In this document: piece by piece, positions 7,289 to 13,725 of the stretch | Layout of the letters: every line of letters starts with the position of its first letter | How positions within the stretch are numbered: position 1 is the first letter of the stretch | DNA from: Bacteroidota bacterium | Lineage (GTDB): Bacteria > Bacteroidota > Ignavibacteria > UBA10030 > BY39 | Reading direction: 5' to 3' | DNA length: 17,577 bases | Assembly: GCA_018830765.1 (NCBI GenBank) | Contig: JAHJRJ010000147.1 | Coordinates: forward strand, 1 to 17,577 | The notes under the pieces: model-generated | Seen by the model: only the letters and a program-made list of their open reading frames with translations | Databases searched by the model: none | What the model was told of the DNA's origin: nothing | Program-made: the position numbers and the translations under genes

Positions 7289-8201
7289 TTATTTCCATTG
7301 TTGACCCCATTCCATTGCTGTATTGGCGATCCACTTTACGATGCGTTGATCAGGGAGCAAACCGCGGCTTGCAAAAACGATGTTCTTCCCGGCAAATAAT
7401 TTTTTACTTTCTACCTTCATTAACCCAATGCTAAGAGAGACATTCTTTGCCATGTCACTGATGCCAGAAGAAAGATAGAGACCAACAACGATGGTCCCGC
7501 TTGGTTTTCTTAGCCATGTGTAAAATGACGGGTGCTCCTTCAGTGATGAGAGATTGTCCCATCTCAACAAAAGCGAAGTCGACGTAACATATTCCGGTCT
7601 TTGCACTTATATATGAACTAATACGTCGTAAGAGGGTACACCATATAGGTTTGAACTGATTACTCCCGTGAGCAAGAATGACAACCCCTTCAGAGTCCGG
7701 GGCGGTTGACAATTCTCTGACGCGATCAAGCATCACTTCATCGAAAACATCTCCTTTACTGAGTGTCGGTCCGAGCGTAATATGCATATTTGTCTGCACG
7801 ATGGTGATGCCCTCTTTTTCAAGTTGCTGCACCACCTCAGGATCGTTATAAAGCCCGAGAATGGCTGGAATGTCGAAGAGTGTGTGTGATGATAGGGCGA
7901 CAAAGATGGGAAGAGCATACACTTTTTGAATGCCATTTCTTTCAAAGTCGCGTATTACCGAATCGATGGAAGGCTGTGCAAATTCCGCGAACGCAACCCG
8001 AACATCGCTGAATGGATTTTCTCCTCGCTCATTCAGGACGTATTTGACTTGGTCCATTAGCTCGAGCACAGGGGCATTCCACTGTTGAGAAGGGGACCCG
8101 TGGGCAATGATAAGCAATCCAAGCTTTGGTTGTGCGATGGAAATATTCCATGACAGTGAAGCGACGATGATTGCAAGCGCAATTGTATGATAACATTTCA
8201 T
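7289..8201 (-). pseudogene. Exported CbiX-type chelatase, frameshifted
   Basis: A sirohydrochlorin cobaltochelatase/CbiX-like protein split across two frames. The first frame (7455-8201) begins with a signal peptide (MKCYHTIALAIIVASLSWNI), then has H34 in LIIAHGSPS, H106 in ALSSHTLFDIP and a second half starting VVILAHGSN (H178). The second frame (to 7289) supplies the C-terminus: VVGLYLSSGISDMAKNVSLS to GKNIVFASRGLLPDQRIVKWI. Removing one G from the GGG at 7496-7498 joins them into about 303 residues with two chelatase halves. Known relatives insert Co (or Ni/Fe) into tetrapyrroles; a signal peptide would place this one in the periplasm, as for Desulfovibrio CbiK(P). A strong AAGGAGG site precedes the ATG. 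It may be a true pseudogene, a sequencing error or, less likely, a recoding event. Confidence 0.85.
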
Positions 8202-8219
8202 GATCTTTTCCTCCTTATT

Positions 8220-8539
8220 TTATTTTGATAAATAATTATTTACTGCGTCTTTAACTTTTACCGTGCCTTTGAATCCGTCTACGATTTTTAATCCGCCTCT
8301 TTTGAGAGCTTCTTCCGCTTTATCGCCGACATGCCCGGTAAGTAAAACTTCGGCACCTTTGTTTATAATTAATTCAGCGGCTTTATGACCGGCGCCGCTT
8401 TGAATTTGCTCGCCAAGATTTGAGACCGCTTCGAATTTTTTGTTTCGGTATCGTAAATAATAAAGTATTGACATCGCCCAAATTGTTCGCTCACCAGCAC
8501 ATCCATCGAACCGCCGGTTGATGTTACTGCTATTTTCAT
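8220..8539 (-). pseudogene. NifX/ORP-like gene, frameshifted copy
   Basis: A near-duplicate of the intact NifX-like gene at 6913-7245. From the ATG at 8539 (AGGAG upstream) it reads MKIAVTSTGGSMDVLVSEQF, GRCQYFIIYDTETK, then leaves the family frame. The rest (KFEAVSNLGEQIQSGAGHKA to NNYLSK) is in another frame ending at 8220. One additional A in the A6 run at 8436-8441 would restore a 106-residue protein. The length of 320 bp fits a single-base loss. A run of A is a common place for sequencing errors and for transcriptional slippage, so the gene may be less broken than it looks. The ATG overlaps the stop of the preceding NifX-like gene by 4 bp (ATGA). Confidence 0.85.
8223..8323. repeat. 101-bp direct repeat, copy B
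   Basis: The 3' end of the frameshifted NifX-like gene, identical to 6928-7028 in the same orientation about 1.3 kb away. This identity, compared with the diverging 5' halves, suggests recent duplication or gene conversion. Confidence 0.9.
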
Positions 8540-8976
8540 ATTTTCTCCTGTTTATTGTTGAAATAATTGTTTGGAAATTTCTTGCCGGAAAATATTCTGC
8601 TGCATCTTTTGATTTTTCTTCCGGAAGGCATATTTCCATTACTGATCTCAATTGCAGACAATATATTTTCTTTGAAAAGTTGTATAGCTTCAGCAACAGC
8701 TCCTTTGGTGCATTGATAGATTTTTATATTTGCCGTGTTAAGAAACCGGAGAGGATTCATACGAATCTGTTTTGTTATGACAATCTCAACATTATTCTCA
8801 ATCAGTAATCGGGCGGACTTAATACCGGCACCGCCCAATTCGGATGCAAAAGGATTCGATAAAATTTCTTCAGCGCTTTTCTCTTGATCGTAAATCAAGA
8901 AATATTTGCTTCTGCCGAAAACTTCAGCAAATCCAGATGAGTCTTCCGGCTTTTCTATTTAAACGGCTATTTGCAT
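8536..8976 (-). pseudogene. NifX-like gene with early stop codon
   Basis: A third type of NifX-like protein. The natural start appears to be the ATG at 8976, 1 bp after the DUF5320 stop: it reads M-Q-I-A-V and then TAA (8959-8961). The same frame continues as IEKPEDSSGFAEVFGRSKYF and LIYDQEKSAEEILSNPFA, then ELGGAGIKSARLLIENNVEI, a normal NifX-like core. Read through the stop it would be about 146 residues with an unusual basic tail (SGRKIKRCSRIFSGKKF). The only start after the stop that keeps most of the core is a TTG at 8898, which would lose the first two beta strands. A single change such as TCA to TAA would explain it. It is probably a pseudogene, with its stop overlapping the next NifX-like copy by 4 bp. 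Confidence 0.75.
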
Positions 8977-8977
8977 T

Positions 8978-9214
8978 TTACTGTCTGTCTGTTGCTCTGT
9001 TTCTTCCAAATCCTCTTCTGCCGCCATGGCAGTTGCCTTTACCGCCTCCGCGCGGTCTTCCACCGCGTCCAACTCCGTAAACAACTTCTTTATTCTCGGC
9101 GGTTTGGCTTTCGGACTTTTCAATTTGCATTGTTTGAGTATCCCGGCAACGACCTCTTCTTCTGCCGGTCATTGCTCCTTGTCCTTGCGGACCAGTTCCA
9201 TTTAAGTTTGGCAT
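8978..9214 (-). CDS. DUF5320 Gly/Arg-rich small protein
   Basis: A 78-residue protein starting with the DUF5320 hallmark MPNLNGTGPQGQGAMTGRRR. It continues with C23, an acidic/polar linker and a Gly/Arg-rich tail (VGRGGRPRGGGKGNCHGGRR, C62 and H63). It is probably largely disordered and very basic. Function unknown. Proteins of this family commonly lie beside NifX-like proteins, MinD-type ATPases and Mrp ATPases in anaerobes, which fits here. AAAGGAG precedes the ATG at 9214; the frame opens further upstream to 9271 but that would overlap the radical SAM gene. It is followed at once by the stop-containing NifX-like gene. Binding of nucleic acid or a metal cluster are possible guesses only. 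Confidence 0.85.
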   Translation of the reverse strand: MPNLNGTGPQGQGAMTGRRRGRCRDTQTMQIEKSESQTAENKEVVYGVGRGGRPRGGGKGNCHGGRRGFGRNRATDRQ

Positions 9215-9248
9215 AATTAACTCCTTTATTTTTATTTGTGATACATAA

Positions 9249-10193
9249 TTAATTAATGAATCTTCGTGCATAAAATTTTTGATTCAAATAATCGATTTCT
9301 CTTATTTTCTTTTTTGTAATTAAACTGAGTATAATATCCCAGTCTTTATTTTTTTGTTTAAGAAATTCTTTAACAGAATCTTCTCGCATCGGATGAACCG
9401 CTGTTATACTTAATAATTCGTCTTCAATATTTCCTGTCGAAATAAAATCGTTGGATTCAGGAAAGATGAGTAATTCAACCTTTGGCAATGCTTTAGTAAG
9501 TGTATTATAAATTTTCACAATTACTTTTTCATCGGGTACTTTAACCCAATATTCTGCCGGCGGCCTCAACGGTATCATCAAATAAGATGTGTTCGCGTTT
9601 AGTTCTTTAAGATAATTTCCTAATTCAATTGTTTCTTCTTCATTATCATTGATGTCTTTGACTACCATTGTTTCAGTCGTTAATACTCCTTTATATTTTT
9701 TTGAAAATTCCTTTACGCCGTTAAGCATCAATTCAAAATTGAATTTTTTGTTGGGACGATTTATTTTCTTCCATTTTGATTCCACAACGGTATCAACTTT
9801 TACTGAAACATAATCTGCAAGCATTAAATCATCTTGAACTTTTTCATCCCACAGCAGTGAAGAGTTGGTAATTACGGCGACGGGATACTCAAATTGTTTT
9901 AATGCAAGAATTTCATCTCTCAAATTTGAATCCAAAGTCGGCTCGCCGTCTGGAACAAAAGTAATGTAATCAAAATCTTCGCCTTTAGATTTTATCTCAT
10001 CGATTTTGATTTTTACTTCATTAAGAATAGCTTTCGGTTCATAGAATGTTTTTCTTTCAAGAGAAAGATATGAGCTTGAAGTTCTTCCAACCTGGCAGTA
10101 CACACAGTTGTAGGAACAAATTTTTGGCGGGATATTATTTATTCCCAAACTTCTTCCCAATCTTCTCGATGGCACCGGGCCAAAAACTATCAT
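9249..10193 (-). CDS. Radical SAM protein (COG0731 type), second copy
   Basis: A 314-residue paralogue of the protein at 3281-4222. It has the same N-terminal signature (FGPVPSRRLGRSLGINN), the cluster motif C26-C30-C33 (CSYNCVYC), GEP at 83-85, the ETMVVKD segment, RPPAEYWVKVPDEK and the C-terminal ELLSITAVHPMREDSVKEFL extension. It probably forms a 4Fe-4S cluster and cleaves SAM; the substrate is unknown. AGGAA precedes the ATG. It lies between the CGGC-domain gene (15 bp upstream) and DUF5320 (34 bp downstream), so its natural partners are metallocluster-type genes, whereas the other copy sits beside trmO. Many positions differ between the two, so this is an old duplication. Confidence 0.9.
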   Translation of the reverse strand: MIVFGPVPSRRLGRSLGINNIPPKICSYNCVYCQVGRTSSSYLSLERKTFYEPKAILNEVKIKIDEIKSKGEDFDYITFVPDGEPTLDSNLRDEILALKQFEYPVAVITNSSLLWDEKVQDDLMLADYVSVKVDTVVESKWKKINRPNKKFNFELMLNGVKEFSKKYKGVLTTETMVVKDINDNEEETIELGNYLKELNANTSYLMIPLRPPAEYWVKVPDEKVIVKIYNTLTKALPKVELLIFPESNDFISTGNIEDELLSITAVHPMREDSVKEFLKQKNKDWDIILSLITKKKIREIDYLNQKFYARRFIN

Positions 10194-10208
10194 TGTAATT
10201 ATTCCTGT

Positions 10209-10655
10209 TTAGTTATATGCTATCCTTGTTTCTGCGTCCACTAAAGTTGGTTTAATTAACTCTTGCCATTCGGAAGTATTCCACGTATCCAATTCTTTGT
10301 GTGTTAAATAATATTTCTCCGGAATTGGATGAGTCCCAACAACTACTTTCATATCATACTTTGATTCAATAAATTTTTTGAAATGATCGATATAAGGGCA
10401 AGGTGGATAACCGACCATCATTCCTGTTGCAAGGTGAATTACTTCTGCAGCGTTCTTCTTTAACTCTTCCGGGGCATATTCAATATTACCACCGGGGCAT
10501 CCGCCACAAGTTGTGTAACCAACAAGCTCAATTTCTTTGCCTTTATATATATGAAAAGCTCCCGCTCTTTCGTTTATCGCTCTAAAACATTTACCACCCG
10601 CACAACTTTTATATCTATCGCAGATGATGATTCCAATTTTTACTTTGTTTTCCAT
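10209..10655 (-). CDS. CGGC-domain protein
   Basis: A 148-residue protein of the CGGC-domain family, thought to bind metal through cysteines; no reaction is established. Visible cysteines are C12 (IICDRYKSC), C18, C23 (AGGKC), the name-giving CGGCPGG motif C50-C53, and C86 (GYPPCPYIDHF). The C-terminal VVVGTHPIPEKY segment is also typical of the family. No signal peptide, so cytoplasmic. A good AAGGA site precedes the ATG. It follows the Mrp ATPase by 23 bp and precedes radical SAM copy 2 by 15 bp. A role as metal or Fe-S chaperone for this locus is an inference. Confidence 0.88.
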   Translation of the reverse strand: MENKVKIGIIICDRYKSCAGGKCFRAINERAGAFHIYKGKEIELVGYTTCGGCPGGNIEYAPEELKKNAAEVIHLATGMMVGYPPCPYIDHFKKFIESKYDMKVVVGTHPIPEKYYLTHKELDTWNTSEWQELIKPTLVDAETRIAYN

Positions 10656-10678
10656 AGAATGTCCTTTTAGCTTCTCTA

Positions 10679-11512
10679 CTATTTAATTTTTATGGTATTT
10701 TCTTGGTAATAAGCATCGATTAACCCAGCAATTGATTTAAATGCATTTGTTACTTCACAATCTGGTTTTTCAAGAACGATAGGTTTTCCTTTGTCGCTAA
10801 GAATCCGCGCATCAATATCAATCGGAATAGATCCTAGGAATATGGTACTGGATTCTCGCGCTAATTTTTTGCCGCCCCCTTTTCCGAAAAGATCAATTTC
10901 CTTTCCACAATGTGGACAAATCAAACCTGACATATTTTCTACAATGCCTATTGATGGTATTTGCAATTCTTTTGCCATGGCTACAGCACGCTCTGCGTCT
11001 ATAACAGATACTTCTTGAGGCGTTGTAACTATCACCGCGTAATTGGGTTTCATTTGCTGAGCTATTGAGAGTATTTCATCTCCTGTCCCTGGAGGAAGAT
11101 CTGCAATCAGGTAATCAAGCTCTCCCCATTCAACATCCGCTAAGAATTGATTTATGACTTTAGATCGCAATGGACCTCTCCAAATGAGCGGTTGTCCTTT
11201 ATTAAGCAGACCTGCCATGGAAATCATTTTTACGCCGAACTTTTCGAAAGGGAGAATTTTATCACTCAATACTATTGGTCTATCGTCCACTCCAAGCATT
11301 TTAGGCACATTGGGACCTGTAATGTCTGCATCAAGAATTCCGGTTGAGAATCCTTTCATATGGAAAATACAAGCGAGGTTAATACTAACAGTAGTTTTTC
11401 CAACTCCACCTTTACCACTAAAGATAATGATGCGATGTTTTATTTTGGAAACAGTGTCTGAAATTCTTTTTGTTTCTTCTTCAAAGGCTTTTTGTTTGTC
11501 CAGTTGGTCCAT
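10679..11512 (-). CDS. Mrp/NBP35-type Fe-S carrier ATPase
   Basis: A 277-residue P-loop ATPase of the Mrp/ApbC/NBP35 family. These proteins form dimers, bind a bridging 4Fe-4S cluster and transfer it to apo-proteins in the cytoplasm. The deviant Walker A motif is GKGGVGKTT (33-41), followed by DADITGPNVPKMLG (61-74), LPPGTGD (139-145) and the cluster-binding CPHC (199-202) with FGKGGGKKLA. The N-terminal FeS-assembly (DUF59) domain of longer Mrp proteins is absent, so it is the short NBP35-like form. The ribosome site is poor (AT-rich leader). In ORP-type loci such ATPases act beside NifX-like proteins, which fits the neighbourhood. Confidence 0.95.
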   Translation of the reverse strand: MDQLDKQKAFEEETKRISDTVSKIKHRIIIFSGKGGVGKTTVSINLACIFHMKGFSTGILDADITGPNVPKMLGVDDRPIVLSDKILPFEKFGVKMISMAGLLNKGQPLIWRGPLRSKVINQFLADVEWGELDYLIADLPPGTGDEILSIAQQMKPNYAVIVTTPQEVSVIDAERAVAMAKELQIPSIGIVENMSGLICPHCGKEIDLFGKGGGKKLARESSTIFLGSIPIDIDARILSDKGKPIVLEKPDCEVTNAFKSIAGLIDAYYQENTIKIK

Positions 11513-11571
11513 AATATTTATTTCAGTTTAAAATTGCGTCTATTATTGAATTAATAAACGAATATTTTCCT

Positions 11572-12762
11572 TCAAATGTTGTAACCATTTCTTAGTCCAT
11601 TTTCCAAATCTGCTACGATGTCTTCAACGTCTTCTATACCGACTGATAGTCTTATTAAATCATTAGTAATGCCGGCTTTAAGCTTGTCCTCTTTAGATAC
11701 TTTTGAATGCGTCATAGATGCCGGGTGTTGGATTAATGTTTCTACTCCGCCCAGCGAAACCGCCAACAAAGCCAACTGCAGGTTGTCCATTAATATTTTG
11801 GCTGCATCGAAACCGCCTTTCAATCCAAAACTTATTATCGAACCGCTGCCCCTCATCTGTTGTTTTCCCAAATGATATTGCGGATGCGATTTTAAGCCCG
11901 GGTACTTTACCCATGCTACTCTGGGATCTTGTTCAAGAAACAGAGCAACTTTATGAGCGTTTTGCTGTGCTCTCTCGATACGGATACTTAATGTTTTTAG
12001 ACCACGCAATACCAAGTATGCCTGATGCGGATCCATATTACAACCAAGATTGATCATCATGTTTCGCAATTGATTGTAAATGTTTTTTTCTTTGGCAACA
12101 ATTATTCCTGCGACGACGTCAGCATGACCGTTAATGAATTTTGTCATGGAATGAAAAACAATGTCAGCGCCAAGATCTAACGGGTTCTGTAAATACGGAC
12201 TGCAAAATGTATTATCTACAACCAGTAAAATTCCATGTTCATGTGCAATATCAGCACAAGCGGCAATATCAGTAATGTTCATTGTAGGATTTGCTGGTGT
12301 TTCGATATATAAAACTTTTGTATTTGGACGAAACGCTTTTTTAATATTTTCAACCTTGGTTGTGTTGATGTATGTAGATTGAAAACCGAATCTGATGAAT
12401 TGTTTTTCCATTAAACTGCGTGCAGGTCCATAAATTGCGTCTGTGCTTATGATATGATCACCGCTACTCAATAAAGTTAAATAAATGGTTGCGACTGCCG
12501 CCATTCCCGAACTGACAGCAATTCCTCCATATCCGTTTTCAAGCACTGCAACCTGTCGTTCGAGTGCATTAATTGTTGGGTTGCCAATTCGGGTGTAGAT
12601 GTAGCCATCGCTTTCACCTGCAAAACATTTGGCACCGTCTTCTGCACTTTGAAAACCAAATGTTGATGTCTGATAGATAGGTGTTGTTGCACTGTTAAAT
12701 TGATCGTCTATTTCGCCTGCATGAATTAACTTGGTGTTAAAACCTGATTTTTCAATGTTCAT
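11572..12762 (-). CDS. Methionine gamma-lyase-type PLP enzyme
   Basis: A 396-residue enzyme of the Cys/Met metabolism PLP family (methionine gamma-lyase, cystathionine gamma-synthase/lyase). The PLP lysine is K208 (FHSMTKFINGHAD), D183 pairs with the pyridine nitrogen, SGM at 85-87 holds the phosphate, and the other-subunit loop YIYTRIGNPT (54-63) is present. The sequence most resembles methionine gamma-lyase, but the position that is Cys116 in the classical enzyme is proline here (IYGPARS; Y111-G112-P113), so the substrate could differ (cystathionine, homocysteine, O-acetylhomoserine). A lyase would release methanethiol or hydrogen sulfide. AAGGAA precedes the ATG. It is downstream of the arginine decarboxylase gene and upstream of the Fe-S carrier; supply of sulfide for clusters is a speculation. 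Confidence 0.88.
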   Translation of the reverse strand: MNIEKSGFNTKLIHAGEIDDQFNSATTPIYQTSTFGFQSAEDGAKCFAGESDGYIYTRIGNPTINALERQVAVLENGYGGIAVSSGMAAVATIYLTLLSSGDHIISTDAIYGPARSLMEKQFIRFGFQSTYINTTKVENIKKAFRPNTKVLYIETPANPTMNITDIAACADIAHEHGILLVVDNTFCSPYLQNPLDLGADIVFHSMTKFINGHADVVAGIIVAKEKNIYNQLRNMMINLGCNMDPHQAYLVLRGLKTLSIRIERAQQNAHKVALFLEQDPRVAWVKYPGLKSHPQYHLGKQQMRGSGSIISFGLKGGFDAAKILMDNLQLALLAVSLGGVETLIQHPASMTHSKVSKEDKLKAGITNDLIRLSVGIEDVEDIVADLENGLRNGYNI

Positions 12763-12815
12763 TTGATTATTCCTTATTAGTTGTTTATAAAATATGATTA
12801 AATATCATCCACTGC

Positions 12816-13361
12816 TCAAGGCAAAAGGATTGCAGCGGCTATCACAGTAGTCCATAAACCATTTTTATCGCCTTCAGCGGATTGTGTTATGTTAAACGTT
12901 TTTACAATCTTGCCCGACATTTTAAAAACTTGCTCTCTTTCATTCCAATCCGCATCGGAATTAAATTCAACACCGAGAGTAGTGGCAAGCATTTGTGCGG
13001 CTAAATCCTCTGCATAATCGCCGGTATTTCGTTCGGTTACGCCGAAGGGATGATATTCCGATAAATATCCATATTGAGTATTATCTGCCGGAATAGCAAC
13101 ACCGATAGATGAAGCGATTAATCTATTTGGCTCATTTGTCGCATTTCTTGCCATTACAGTAAAAGTAATTTGTCCGGGGCTCAATTCTTTCAATCCTTCT
13201 TCTTTACTAATTCTTTTACATCCCGGAGGGAAGATGCTACTGACATTTACTAAATTACAAATTTCGATGCCTGCACTTCTAAGAGCAAGTTCGAAAGAAC
13301 TTAGATAATCTTTGTGTCTTCCTACACCTTTAGTGAAAAATATTTTTGTCGGGACGTACAA
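12816..13361 (-). CDS. pdaD: Pyruvoyl-dependent arginine decarboxylase
   Basis: A 181-residue PdaD-family proenzyme. It cleaves itself between two serines, here S41-S42 in LVNVSSIFPPG, creating a beta chain and an alpha chain with an N-terminal pyruvoyl group that decarboxylates arginine to agmatine for polyamine synthesis. Other family segments are TKIFFTKGVGRHKDYLSSFE, SIGVAIP, YGYLSEYHPFG and the C-terminal WTTVIAAAILLP. The start is a TTG at 13361: no ATG fits in frame, and AAAGGAG stands at correct spacing just after the stop of the truncated NifX-like gene. Such enzymes occur in Chlorobi and related groups. There is no obvious link to the metal genes. Confidence 0.95.
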   Translation of the reverse strand: MYVPTKIFFTKGVGRHKDYLSSFELALRSAGIEICNLVNVSSIFPPGCKRISKEEGLKELSPGQITFTVMARNATNEPNRLIASSIGVAIPADNTQYGYLSEYHPFGVTERNTGDYAEDLAAQMLATTLGVEFNSDADWNEREQVFKMSGKIVKTFNITQSAEGDKNGLWTTVIAAAILLP

Positions 13362-13376
13362 ATGTTTACTCCTTTT

Positions 13377-13664
13377 TTATTTGGATAAGAAATTATTTAC
13401 TGCATCTTTAACTTTTATTGTTCCTTTTAAACCGTCAACGATTTTCACTCCGCTTCTTTTGAGAGCTTCTTCCGCTTTATCTCCGACGTGCCCGGTAAGT
13501 AAAACTTCGACGCTTTTGTTAATAATTAACTCTGCCGCTTTGGGACCGGCGCCGCTGTTCATCTGTTCGCCGAGATTCGATACAGCTTCGAATTTCATCG
13601 TTTTGGAATCGACGATTAAAAAATATTGACAACGCCCGAACTGTTCGCTTACAAGGGCGTCCAT
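13377..13664 (-). pseudogene. NifX/ORP-like gene, 5'-truncated copy
   Basis: A third close copy of the intact NifX-like gene (6913-7245). Homology begins abruptly at 13673, within the GGSMDAL codons: the first ten or so codons (M-K-I-A-V-T-S-T-G-G) are gone and unrelated sequence follows. The remaining frame, from the internal Met at 13664, codes 95 residues (DALVSEQFGRCQYFLIVDSK, then NLGEQMNSGAGPKAAELI and on to NNFLSK) without further damage. The loss removes the first beta strand, so a stable protein is doubtful, although AGGTGG lies just before the ATG and it could still be made. The break lies 52 bp after the TonB receptor stop, suggesting that insertion of the receptor gene cut it. Confidence 0.75.
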
Positions 13665-13725
13665 CGATCCACCTTTATTAATGAATAGATTATACTAAGA
13701 GTGACTTAAGTTTTTTCTATTTTAA

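Noticed and set aside
7490..7503. Programmed frameshift in the chelatase
   Set aside because: No recognised slippery heptamer or obvious downstream structure; a single-base insertion is simpler.
8959..8961. Reassigned TAA codon (alternative genetic code)
   Set aside because: TAA is used as the normal stop in several intact genes here, such as trmO, DUF5320 and the His-rich NifX gene.
12763..12815. Terminator or riboswitch before the PLP enzyme gene
   Set aside because: The gap is only 53 bp with a weak ATGAT/ATCAT stem and no T run; too short for a SAM or cobalamin riboswitch.
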